From Mantamonas sphyraenae (lineage: Eukaryota > CRuMs > Mantamonadidae), in NCBI GenBank assembly GCA_026936335.1, contig JAPMXV010000071.1, positions 124,001-188,000 on the forward strand: DNA of 64,000 nt, in the 5' to 3' direction. A program made the position numbers and the translations under genes. Of this stretch, positions 21,390-31,252 are shown one piece after another. The notes under the pieces are model-generated. The model was not told the origin of the DNA. It did no database searches and saw only the letters and a program-made list of their open reading frames with translations. The first letter of the stretch is position 1, and each line of letters starts with the position of its first letter.

Positions 21390-22211
21390 ATGCCTGGAAA
21401 GAAAAAGGGAGGCAAGGCCACCAAGAGCAAGGTTCAGGAGAAGAAACAGGTGGAAGAGGAGGTGGAGGAGGAGGAGGAGGAGCCCGAGGTTGCCTCAAAG
21501 ACACAAGCCGAGCAGGAGAGTTCCTTGGCAAACATGAGTGCCTCGGGTGGCCAGGACATGGCTTTGAACAGTAGCAAGCTGGGCGATGTGAGTGCTTGCC
21601 TTTGTAGCCATTTTGTATGCCTTTCATTCATTGCGTGGTCGGTCGCTCACCTTGCGTGCTGCCTGTGCCACGATCAAACACCAAACAGACTGTGGGCAAC
21701 CTCACCGTCAGCAGGAAACAAGCCAGTTCTGCTGAAATGTACGTTGGCAAGTGTCGCCGTGGGGCCGTGGATGCGTCGTAGTGATTGTGTGTGCTCACAG
21801 AGCGTGGGACGACCCTCGCACACTCACGCTTGCACGTTTCGCACGCCTATTTCCATCCACAGCGAACGACAGGAGCGCCTCAACATGGTCAAGGTGGACA
21901 AGAACGACATTGATTTTCTTGTGCGCGAGCTGGAGGTGACCACCGTGGAGGCAGACGCCATGCTGCGCGAAGTAAGTGTCCACAGTGAGCCGTGCATGGC
22001 CCTCGGTCGTGCTACACCGCCACCCACACCGCATGTCACCACACACACAACACCGCACACACACCTATGCCTGCCACAATCACACGTGCTGTCCACTCAC
22101 AAACACGTCTGCCCGCACGTGCCTATGACACGCCGCCCGCACACACGCGTGTGATTTTTGCAGTTCGACGGCAACCTGCACGCTACTGTGGATGACTTTC
22201 TGTCCAAGTAG
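21390..22211 (+). CDS. HYPK: HYPK-like UBA/NAC-type protein (NatA-associated chaperone)
   Basis: Four exons: 21390-21587, 21689-21738, 21863-21971 and 22164-22211, giving 134 residues; phases 0, 2 and 0 all close. The N-terminus is a Lys/Glu-rich low-complexity segment (MPGKKKGGKATKSK, then a run of Glu). The C-terminal ~50 residues match the HYPK UBA-like domain: ERQERLNMVKVDKNDIDFLV, ELEVTTVEADAMLRE, and a final DGNLHATVDDFLSK, corresponding to the human TIKKEDLELIMTEMEISRAAAE...MGNVVEALIAL arrangement. HYPK binds and regulates the NatA N-terminal acetyltransferase at the ribosome. The basic N-terminus differs from the acidic animal one. Confidence 0.82.
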
Positions 22212-22324
22212 GCACCTGTGATTGTGTGACTCCACACACGCACGTGCGTCTACCCCCGTGCTCGATTCCATGGCAATGAACCAGTTGTTCCAACCTCCCT
22301 CCAGCGCTTCCACCCCGATTCAGC

Positions 22325-24970
22325 ATGTTCAGCCGTAGCAGCAGAAAGACTTTGAAGCCTCTGGCAAAGGTGGTAGGTTTGCAAGAGGCCCAGAAGCCAA
22401 AGTGTGTCCGTGGGCGTGCTGATGTAGCGTGCGGAGCGTTTCCGTGATCCTGACACAAACCCCGCATGTTTGTCTGCGCCCGCACATGGCCTCACAGACA
22501 CCTAGCCTGGAGACACGCTTGTTTTCGACCTCGGGTCTGGCACAGGTCCAGGTGCAGAACTTTGACAAGATTCTGATTGCCAACCGTGGCGAGATCGCCT
22601 GCCGTGTCATCCGCTCCGCCAAGAAGATGGGCATCCAAACCGTCGCCGTCTTCTCCGAGGCCGACCGCTATGCCCAGCACGTCGTCGAGGCCGACGAGGC
22701 TGTCTACGTGGTATGTTCCTGTGATGAGCAGTGCTACACTTGCCCATCCGGGCCCCCTCCCACATCCCCCCGCCTTTTCTGTTCCTGTTGATTGCCCCTG
22801 GTCCGTTCTTGACCCTCCCGACTCTGGCTAACACGGCGTCGCGCCGCTGCACCTGCTGCCCCACCCGCCCTTGTACAGGGCACTGCCGCGTCGTCAGACT
22901 CGTACCTGCGCATGGACCGCATTGTGCAGGCCATGCTGGACACCGGTGCACAAGGTACGTGTTTAGTGCGTGGTGCGAAGCGTGGTCCGACCGGAGAATT
23001 TTCGTCCCGTTCGACACGCTGCCGTCGTCACACACCTGCGTCCAGAGTCTTGCCCGCCTTGCACGACGCTAACACCTCATCCGATGCAACCCATGCTGTC
23101 CCTTGCCTGACATGACACGCTGTGGTGTGGCATGCGTGTTCGCTGTGTGTGCTGGTGTGCTGCAGGTGTGCATCCCGGCTACGGCTTCCTCTCGGAAAAC
23201 TCCAAGTTTGTGTCTGCGCTGGACGAGAACGGACTGACGTTCATCGGCCCCAACACCCACGCCATCGAGAGCATGGGTGACAAGATCCAAAGCAAGAAAA
23301 TTGCCGCGGAGGCCAAGGTGAACACCATCCCGGGTTTCCTGGGTGAGATCCACTCGGACGAGGAGGTGCTCAAGATTGCCAACGAGATCCAGTACCCTGT
23401 GATGATCAAGGCCAGCGCAGGAGGCGGTGGCAAGGGCATGCGTGTGGCATGGAACGACGAGCAGGCTCTGGAAGGTTTCCGCCTGAGCAAGGCAGAGGCC
23501 CAGGCCTCGTTTGGCGACGACCGCATCTTTATCGAGAAATTCATTGACAACCCGCGGCACATTGAGATCCAGGTGCTGTGCGACAAGTACGGCAACGGAG
23601 TGTACCTGAACGAGCGCGAGTGCTCTATCCAGCGCCGCAACCAAAAGGTGATTGAGGAGGCTCCCAGCACCTGCCTGGACGAGGAGACCCGCAGGGCCAT
23701 GGGCCAGCAGGCTCTCGCCCTGGCTGCCGCCGTCAACTACGACAGTGCAGGCACGGTGGAGTTCCTCGTCGACTCGCAGCTCAACTTTTACTTCCTCGAG
23801 ATGAACACGCGTCTGCAGGTGGAGCACCCGGTGTCGGAAATCATTTCTGGCGTCGATTTGGTGGAACAGATGATCCGTGTGGCTGAGGGCAAGCAGCTGG
23901 AGCTGCAGCAGAGCGACATTGGCATCCACGGCTGGGCCCTCGAGTCTCGCGTGTACGCAGAGGACCCACTGCGTGACTACCTGCCGTCCATCGGACGCCT
24001 GAACAGGTACACCGAGCCCACGGGCGAGGGTGTGCGTGTCGACTCTGGAATCGTCGAGGGCTCGGAGATCTCCATGTTCTACGACCCGATGATCTCCAAG
24101 CTCATCACCTATGGCGAGAGCCGCAGCGTGGCACTGGAGCGCATGCGTAATGCATTGGACACGTATGTGATCCGTGGCGTGAAGAACAACGTCAACCTGC
24201 TGCGTGCGTTGGTGGACCACCCGCGTTTCATTGCCGGCAACCTGACCACCAAGTTCTTGCCCGAGGAGTACCCCGACGGGTTCCCCGGTGCCTCGTTGCT
24301 GCCCAAGGACCATTTGAACCTGGTTGCGTCGGCCATCACCATGGACGTGGCCACGCGTCATCGCCAATCGCTGATTGAACCGCGCCTTGGCAGCTACTCG
24401 GTGGATCTGGAGCAACCCATGGTGGTGGAGGTGGACGGCAAGACCTTTGAGGTGAAGCCGAGCATCGACGACACGCTGGGAGACATGGAGTTGCAGGTGC
24501 GTGAGCAGGGCAGCGAGCAGTGGGAGACTGTGCGCGTGGCAGCCAAGTGGGATGTGGGTGCACCCCTCATGACCGCCACCATTGCCACCAACGCAGGCAC
24601 CGAAGATGTGGCTGTGCAGCATGTGGAAACCAACAGCGACAAGTACACGCTGCAGTACCTGGGCAGCGACTTTACCATCTCGGTGCGCACGCCCAAGCTG
24701 CACAACTATGCCACCCACATGCCGCCCCCGTTTGAGCTGGACACCTTCAACAACGTCGTGTCGCCCATGCCCGGCATGCTGCAGTCCATCAACGTCAAGG
24801 TTGGCGACGTTGTCGGCCCCAACCAGGAGCTGGTGGTCGTCGAAGCCATGAAGATGCAGAACATCCTCCGCTCCGAGCGCGAGGCCAAGATCAAGAGCAT
24901 CAACTTTGCCGTGGGCGATTCCGTGGCCGCCGATGACATCCTCATCGAGTTTGAGGTGGATGAAAACTGA
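22325..24970 (+). CDS. PCCA: Propionyl-CoA carboxylase alpha chain, mitochondrial
   Basis: Exons 22325-22372, 22498-22710, 22879-22954 and 23166-24970, about 713 residues (human 728). Exon 1 encodes only a 16-residue Arg/Lys/Ser presequence, [16 protein letters not shown]. Biotin carboxylase begins at [20 protein letters not shown]. It includes the ATP-grasp loop [12 protein letters not shown], the [14 protein letters not shown] catalytic segment and [11 protein letters not shown]. The C-terminus has the biotinyl domain with the biotin-acceptor lysine in EAMKMQ (about 24844-24861). The central part matches the PCC BT domain rather than pyruvate carboxylase or methylcrotonyl-CoA carboxylase. 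The enzyme carboxylates propionyl-CoA to methylmalonyl-CoA with a beta subunit not in this window. It converges with the gene at 25019, leaving 48 bp. Confidence 0.95.
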
Positions 24971-25018
24971 GCACCAAGCTGGTGGAAGAATGGATCATTC
25001 AGGCAAAAACAAACCTCG

Positions 25019-25699
25019 TCAATTCTTGGCCACACCCTCGCGCAGCAACAGAGCCACAATGTCTTCCGAGTTCATGGAGCTGATGTCCACCTCTTCGCGC
25101 ACCTCTTTGTTGTCCTCATCCGTTTTGAAGAGGGTCAGCTTGGGCGAGCCGCCCAGAAACATGATCTCCAAGCCGTCGCTGTGTGTTTGTCGGCGTGGTG
25201 TGAGTGGCACAAGAGGACACGGGTGCGCATGATGTGCCCACGGCCATGGAGGTGTGTTTCTGTGCTGGCAACACTTACAAGCTGCGTCCTTCACTGCTGA
25301 GGAAGCGGGCAAAGCCGGGGAACTTCTTGAGGCACGGACCGACGCAAGTCTGCAGGGAGAACAGGCCGTGCAGGGCGCAGGAGAGGTCAGTTGTGCCGGA
25401 AAAGCGGGTCCCTGTGCATGACAACAGGATTGGAACGTGTGTGTATGCATGGATGCGCGTGTGCTAAAGGCAGGTGTGTGGACAGGGGACAAGGCAGAGT
25501 GTGTGAACAAACGCACGGTGATGCGCGCCTTGGTCTTGGCCTTGTTGGGGATGTTGCTGAGCTCCTCCACGTTGCCATCCTTGTGCATGTGGGGAAACGT
25601 CTCGCGCATGCGCTCCTCCTCGCTCTGGGTCGCCACGACGGCCAGTGCACAGCACACAAGAGCCAACGTCATCAGCAAGACGCGGGTGGTTGACGTCAT
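25019..25699 (-). CDS. Sep15/SelM-family thioredoxin-like ER protein, Cys form
   Basis: Exons 25699-25517, 25349-25279 and 25178-25019, 137 residues; phases 0 and 2 close. The N-terminus is a signal peptide (MTSTTRVLLMTLALVCCALAVVA). After a short acidic region the family core begins: KARIT-TCVGPCLKKFPGFARFL, then GLEIMFLGGSPKLTLF, then EEVDISSMNSEDIVALLLREGV. This parallels SelM (RARVETCGGUQLNRLKEVKAF...LPGADPELVLL...PLSEMTREEINALVQELG) with ordinary Cys residues (CVGPC) where the redox motif has selenocysteine. There is no in-frame TGA, so no Sec recoding is needed. Probable role: thiol redox folding in the ER lumen. The BAP31-like gene ends 38 bp upstream on the same strand. Confidence 0.82.
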   Translation of the reverse strand: MTSTTRVLLMTLALVCCALAVVATQSEEERMRETFPHMHKDGNVEELSNIPNKAKTKARITVRLFTHSALSPVHTPAFSTRASMHTHTFQSCCHAQGPAFPAQLTSPAPCTACSPCRLASVRASRSSPALPASSAVKDAACKCCQHRNTPPWPWAHHAHPCPLVPLTPRRQTHSDGLEIMFLGGSPKLTLFKTDEDNKEVREEVDISSMNSEDIVALLLREGVAKN

Positions 25700-25737
25700 G
25701 GTTCGAGTTGCTGGTTTTATTGGGGCGCATTCCGCAC

Positions 25738-26121
25738 TCATTCGCTGCGCAGCCGCTTCACCTCTCGGTGCAACTCATGGATGGAGCGACGCAGACGAGC
25801 AACAACAAACATGACGACCATCATGATGAAGGCCGCCAGAGCGAGGTAGAAATTCCGCTGGGCACGGCACAGCTTCAGCCGGCCCTCCAGAGTCCTCTCG
25901 AGGAGCACACCGTCTTTGGGAACCACAATGGTGTTCATTTGGTTCCATTGGGAGAAGACAGCGACGGCAAGAAGGGAGGCGACGGTGGCAAAGGCGTTTG
26001 CGTTTGCCAGGATGCGTGCCAGCCAGTTGTGGACGGCATGCGGCAGCGGCAGAGCGAGAAGCAATGTCATGAGGCAAAAGAAGCCCAGAGCAAAGACGAC
26101 CATAATCCACATGCTGAGCAT
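25738..26121 (-). CDS. BAP31/BAP29-like ER membrane protein
   Basis: 127 residues from ATG 26121. The ORF is open upstream, but that part is low-complexity antisense to another gene. Three hydrophobic segments are visible: MWIMVVFALGFFCLMTLLLA, then ANAFATVASLLAVAVFSQW, then FYLALAAFIMMVVMFVVARL. A conserved LKLCRAQRNFYLALAAFI stretch corresponds to the FRAQRNLYIAGF signature of BAP31, an ER cargo receptor and quality-control protein. The long coiled-coil tail of animal BAP31 is missing; the protein ends soon after the third segment with a short basic helix (SIHELHREVKRLRSE). It is divergent from the gene at 26219, 97 bp between ATGs. Confidence 0.82.
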   Translation of the reverse strand: MLSMWIMVVFALGFFCLMTLLLALPLPHAVHNWLARILANANAFATVASLLAVAVFSQWNQMNTIVVPKDGVLLERTLEGRLKLCRAQRNFYLALAAFIMMVVMFVVARLRRSIHELHREVKRLRSE

Positions 26122-26218
26122 GATTTTGTTGCTGTGTGTTTGTTGCGTTGGTTCCCGGTGCGCTGTGCGCGGCGCCGAGCAACCAACCCACATCGACCCA
26201 CGAGGACACAACAGGAGC

Positions 26219-27618
26219 ATGCAGTCACCGGCGAGCAAGTCGCCGGTGCCCGAAGGGGTGCGATTGCCACTCATCCATGCACCCAAACCTCCCCGATCGC
26301 CAGCGCCGACGCTGGGGAGATCGAGCTCCAACACGACACCCCGGCCAACGCCACCACCGATGGAGCGGACCCCGCGAAATGAGGAGGGGCCGCAGGGCGA
26401 TGAAGACAACCAGGAGCAACGAGAACAACGGCCTCGCAGCAGATCGCTGGGCAACGGGTCGTTTGGCGTGCAAGTCACGTTTGGTCACAAGGTGGGATTC
26501 CCAAAGCGGCGCAGTGTGACCACAACGACATCCTCCATGGCCAGTTCGCCGTCGGTGGGATCGCCGGCCACAACAATGGGTTCCTCAGAGTATTTTGCAC
26601 GTCACTCTCTGTCCAACGGCAACGCACGGCCCCACAGCAGGGAAATGAGGTTTGCCGCGCGTCCGGTTGGCCGTGGTGTGCAGCTGGCATCCGCTGGCAT
26701 GGGACGCAGACACAGCATGCAAGTGACACGCAGGGCCAGTTTGGGCTTGTCCTCACTGTCCCCGGCGTCGTCGATGCGCACGGGGGCAGCAGACGCGTGG
26801 GAAACGGGCGACGAGAGAGCGAGAGCGACGAGGACGACGAAGAGCATGACACGGACGAGACTGAGCAAGAACAAGGACAAGGCAGCAGCACTGGGTCACA
26901 GTCAGTTGGAACACATGGCAGCGTGGTGGATCGCTACCAAAGGGGCATGGAGGCGCAGGGAGAGGCGAGGCAGGGAAAGCAGAGCAAAGAGAACAGCGGC
27001 AGCCGGAAAAGGAAAGGGTCAAGGGCCAGAGGCCACTACGGGTCACTGGAGAGGAGGAAGGGAAGCAAGGGACAGGTGAGTGCACACCCTCCTGCACGAA
27101 GGAGGACATACAGCTTGAACGACATGCAAAGCACAAAGCTGCAGCTGTCGTGTCTTCAGGACCCACCAGGGTACCACTGGTCGCAGGCGGTGTTGCTCGA
27201 ATCGTTGGAGTTTGACCTGGACACACCACCCTCGTTGTATGACAGCAGTCTGGCCAAATCGGAGGGATCAGGTGGCAACAACAGCAACAACAACAACAAC
27301 AACAACAGCCAGGACGCAGACGAGCAGGGCCAGGCAGGATCGTCGTCGTCGTCGTCCAACACGGGCAAGGTGGGGGCAAGGAGACGTGACAGTGCGGTGG
27401 GGCGGTTTGCACAGGGTGTGCGAAGGCACAGCATGAGCTCGTTTGGTGGCAGCACCACCACCAGCACAACAACCTCATCAAGCTCATCAAACTCCTCAGC
27501 CTCCTCTGGAAACACGTCATCGGCAATGGCTGGCAGTGAAGAGATGACACTGATGATGACCATTGGCCCAGCGGACGTGTTGCGCATGGAAAGTGAGACG
27601 GATTTTGGGCGATGGTGA
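26219..27618 (+). CDS. Ser/Arg-rich low-complexity protein with repeated basophilic kinase motifs; frameshifted
   Basis: Not recognised. Two overlapping frames are clearly coding and join at a run of five G at 26782-26786; a sixth G would merge them into one protein of about 466 residues. Part 1 (from ATG 26219) is Pro/Ser/Arg-rich; part 2 is acidic, then Lys/Arg-rich, then has Asn, Ser and Thr runs. Short RRxS-type sites recur: KRRSV, RRHSM, RRASL, RRRTYSL, RRDSA and RRHSMSS, a pattern of PKA/AGC-kinase substrates. There is no fold signature, membrane segment or catalytic motif. A segment around 27140-27240 (LQLSCLQDPPGYHWSQAVLLESLEF) looks more ordered. The stop at 27616-27618 is 20 bp before the preferred Gemin5 ATG. 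Confidence 0.6.
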
Positions 27619-27638
27619 AGTCAACATCTGCTCGCGCG

Positions 27639-30600
27639 ATGCGACGCAGGAGAACGACGATGCTGCCTGCTGCAAACTGGTACCGCAGCCGATGTGTGGA
27701 CTGGATTGACAATGAACACTTTGTATATGGGTGCCAGAACAACGTGATGGTGGTGGGGTGGAACAGAGACCAGGAGGAGCTGGAGATGCACACATTGTTG
27801 CGCACACGGCGAGGGGAGAGTGTCAGTGCTGTGTGCACATGGGCACACGACGACGACATGCCCTCTTTGGATACAGGGGATGGCGTCGACAGGGGATGGT
27901 GTGTGGCTGGCAACAGCAAGGGGGAAGTGACGGCTTGGTTGACAAGCGGCAAGGTGCTTGCCACGTGGCGGGACACAGAGGCACACTGTATCACTGCAGT
28001 GTGTACCCAGGGACATCACATCTACGCAGGCAACGATGCGGGGCAATTGATGGTGATGGACACTCGGGACATGGACCATACGGTGCACGAGCCGGCTGCG
28101 TTGTTGAACGGCTCGCGTAGCAGCACACGAAAGAATCAGATCACCAGCATGTGTGCAAGCGCACACAGAGACACTCTATCCTGTGGTGTGTTGGTGCTTG
28201 GGTTTGCCTCCGGTGCGGTGATGGTGTACGACGTGGAGCAAAAGACCTCGCTGGAGCAGCTGCACGGACACACGGGTCCGGTGTTGAGCGTGACCAGCAG
28301 AGCGTGGGGGCATGCACAGCAGCAAGTGGTGTGCACCACATCCAGGGATGGCAGTGCAAAGGTGTGGCTGGTGGGCGGAGAGGAGGCGGCAGTGGCAACC
28401 AGCGTTGAGATGTTGTCCGGAAATGGAGCAGCAGCAGCAGCAGCAGTGGTGGTGGTGGTGGTGGTGGTGGTGGGAACAAAGCACATGGGACATGGTTGAC
28501 AGCAGATGTGGTGGATGTGGATGAGTCGTCGGGAGACGTGGTGATGGTGTGCAACGACGGCAGCAACGGAGTGCTGTGTGTGCGTGTCAACCTGTACAGT
28601 GGAGAGGAGGAGCGTATGGAGATGGAGGGAAGGGCACACACGTCGCTTGTGTTTAATGTGCGTGCACATGAGGAGAGTGTGGTGAGTGTGGGAATGGACA
28701 GGACGCTCAACGTGTGGAACTGGCGTTCCCGCAGCCTGGTGCACACGTGGCAAACACTGGGAGGCGGTGTGCGCACCATGGACGTGTCCAACACCGATGG
28801 GAGTCAACTGATGATGGCCTGTGCCGACAAGACAGTGCGTATGGTGGATGTGCAGGAGGCAAAAGAGCACGGAGTTGCCGCTCACTCGCAGGTGTTGTGG
28901 AAGAGCAAGTGGCGTGTCACAGCCATGGCAATGCACCCACGCGACGCATCTCTGATGGCGTATGGCACCGATACGGGCCACTTTGGCGTGTATGACGCAG
29001 AACGGCAACGGTACCATGCGGCACCGGGCAACAAGCAACACACCAAGGCGGTGACGCATGTCAGTTGGCACGTTGTACAAAACTATGGAGAGGAAACGGA
29101 AACGTGGCGTGTGTCCACGTGTGGTCAGGACGGACTTGCGTTTGACTTTGCCACGGGCGACAGCAGCAACCAAGGCGGCAAGTGTGTGCAATGGCACGGG
29201 GATGGTATGCGTGGAGGCTGCACTGCACTTGCATGGTCGCACGACGGCCGATGGATGGCGGTGGGTGAACAAAAGGGGGCCGTTGCTGTGACGGACAACA
29301 GGGATGGGGAGCAGACGATGATGGTGAGCGAAGCGCGCGAACACAGCCAGGCAGTTACACAGCTGGTATGGCATCCCACACAGTCCACTGTGCTGGTGAG
29401 TGCAGGCAAGGATGGACGTGTGGTGGTGTACGACGTGGACGAGGAGAGCGGGGCATTGCAGGCACGTCCGTGTGTAATGCGACACAGTGCAGCGGTGGTC
29501 GACGTGTGTTGGTGTCCACACGAGGAAGCACGTGTGGCCACGGCGTCGTGGGACGACACAGTTCAGGTGTGGGATGTGGATGCAGGGCAAGGAGTGGCAA
29601 ACCTGCACAGTCAACACGGCGGAAGGCTAACCAGCGTGCAGTGGAGTCGCACCCAGCCGCATCTGCTGTTTACCGGCGCCGACGACGCCAGTGTGCGTGT
29701 GGTGGACATGCAACATGCGACCAGCACACAGCCACCAGCAAAGACACGTCGTAAGCAGCAGCCAGCAGGCAAGGCCAACACCATCGAGACTGGCAGCAGC
29801 AGCAGCAGCAGCAGCAGTGCAAGTAGTGCCAGCAGTGGGACCGGGGCATCACGTGGTGGCAAGGCGGCACGCAAACGAAGCAAGAGAGTGTTGGTGGAGA
29901 GTGCGGAGCACTCCGAGAGCAGGCGCAAGGCAAGCATGTCGTTGATGGCGTGGTGCAAGGGCCAGACAGACCAGTTGGACGCAGACACACACGCACTGCT
30001 CTTTACTGGGAAGAGCAGTGACGCCGCAAGGTTGGTAGAACACGAGCGATCGATGCACAAAGAGCGTGATCGAGTGGCGACGGCTGCCATGCTGGATGTG
30101 TGGATGGATGGCAGCACACAGCGCATGAAGACAGGAACACAGCCGCTGGATGCCCAATGGGTGGCTTTGAGCATGCTGGGAGGACGGAATACGTGGGTGG
30201 AGCATTGTGCACGGTATGCGCGGCAGCTGGAGCGAGGGGGCGATGTTCACACCGCAGCGCTCTTCTTCTTGGCCGCAGACGACGTCCAGGATGCCCTCAG
30301 AGTGTATCGCAACGCACACATGTACTCAGAGGCCATGGCTCTGGGCAGATTGAGGCTCATGGAGGACGACCCTCTGCTGTTGGAGCTGTTGGAGGAGTGG
30401 AAGGAACACGCATTGGCGAACGACGACCACGAAACAGCTGCAAAGTGCCTGTTGGCGCTGAAACGGCCCATGGACGCGTGTGAAGCGCTGATGCAGCGAG
30501 GATCGGATGCATTGGCGTTACACACGGCAGCTGTGGTGGCTGCGAGTTGCAACGAGACATCTCACGCTGATGCCATCGCCTCTCTTGCGTTCATGCTGTA

Positions 30601-31252
30601 CCTGGGACGAGGAGAAGTGGACAACGCTCGTGCTGCGTTGGATGTTGTGCAGGGTGAACATGCGTGGGGCAGCTGTGTCGTGGATTGCTACGTGGCGTTG
30701 CGCGAAAACAACACCCTTGATGTGGTCGATCTTCCTGAGCGGCCATCGTCGTCAGTGGACGGCGTGACTTTGCCTGTGTGCGCAGCAGAACAGCAGACTG
30801 TGTTGTCGATGCTTGCTTGGCTGCCGGAGGCCATGCGTGGTGAGCAGGGCGCGATGTTGAAGATTGCAAGCGCGTGCTACCGACAAGGACAGCGACAGCC
30901 ACACTGGATGTGGTGTGCGCTGGTCGCACGTGGTACATCAACAGAGTGGGACCAAACTGACCCATGCATGTGTGCATGGGCGGGAATGGCGTATGCACAA
31001 ATCGGATGGGCCAAGTCTGAGTCGTGCTCTGGTCATGGGTGGATGGGAGCCGGATTTGACGCACAAGCAGACGGAGGATGGCCACAATGGGTGCTGGAGG
31101 ATGTAAAGCCACGTAGCGAGTGTATTGCTGTGTGCATGGCAGGACCGATGGAGCAAGAGGGCGGGGAGGCACAAAGCGAAGGAGGAGGTGGAGGAGAATG
31201 GCCGTCGGCGGCGCACTGTGCGGCTTTGTTGGAAGCTCAAATCTCATCGTAG
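27639..31252 (+). CDS. GEMIN5: Gemin5-like WD40/TPR RNA-binding protein; frame break at a repeat
   Basis: Family order matches Gemin5. An N-terminal NWYRSRCVDW is equivalent to the NWYCARC start, so ATG 27639 is preferred over 27612. Two seven-bladed WD40 propellers extend to about 29720, with repeats such as SRDGSAKVWLVGG, GMDRTLNVWNWRSRSLVHTW and ASWDDTVQVWDVDAG. A Ser/Lys-rich linker follows, then a helical TPR-like dimerisation region (ALFFLAADDVQDALRVY, ETAAKCLLALKRPMDACEALMQRGSDALALHTAAVVA). About 1,204 residues against about 1,508 in human, shorter at the C-terminus. Gemin5 recognises snRNAs for Sm core assembly and binds caps and ribosomes. The frame changes at about 28425-28430, just before an (AGC)n-(GGT)n tract, where one base appears missing. 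The 3' end overlaps the next gene by 16 nt. Confidence 0.9.
28428..28472 (+). repeat. (AGC)n-(GGT)n triplet tract in Gemin5
   Basis: About six AGC followed by about nine GGT; read in the downstream frame as Ser and Gly runs. The Gemin5 frame break lies at its left edge. Confidence 0.9.

Noticed and set aside
23069..24718. 549-codon minus-strand ORF over PCCA
   Set aside because: Antisense shadow of the large PCCA exon with biased codon use; no motifs.
25019..25699. Selenocysteine (TGA) recoding in the SelM-like gene
   Set aside because: The redox centre is encoded by ordinary Cys codons and the spliced frame has no TGA.
28136..29617. 493-codon minus-strand ORF over Gemin5
   Set aside because: His/Cys/Thr-rich antisense frame of WD40 repeats; no domain.
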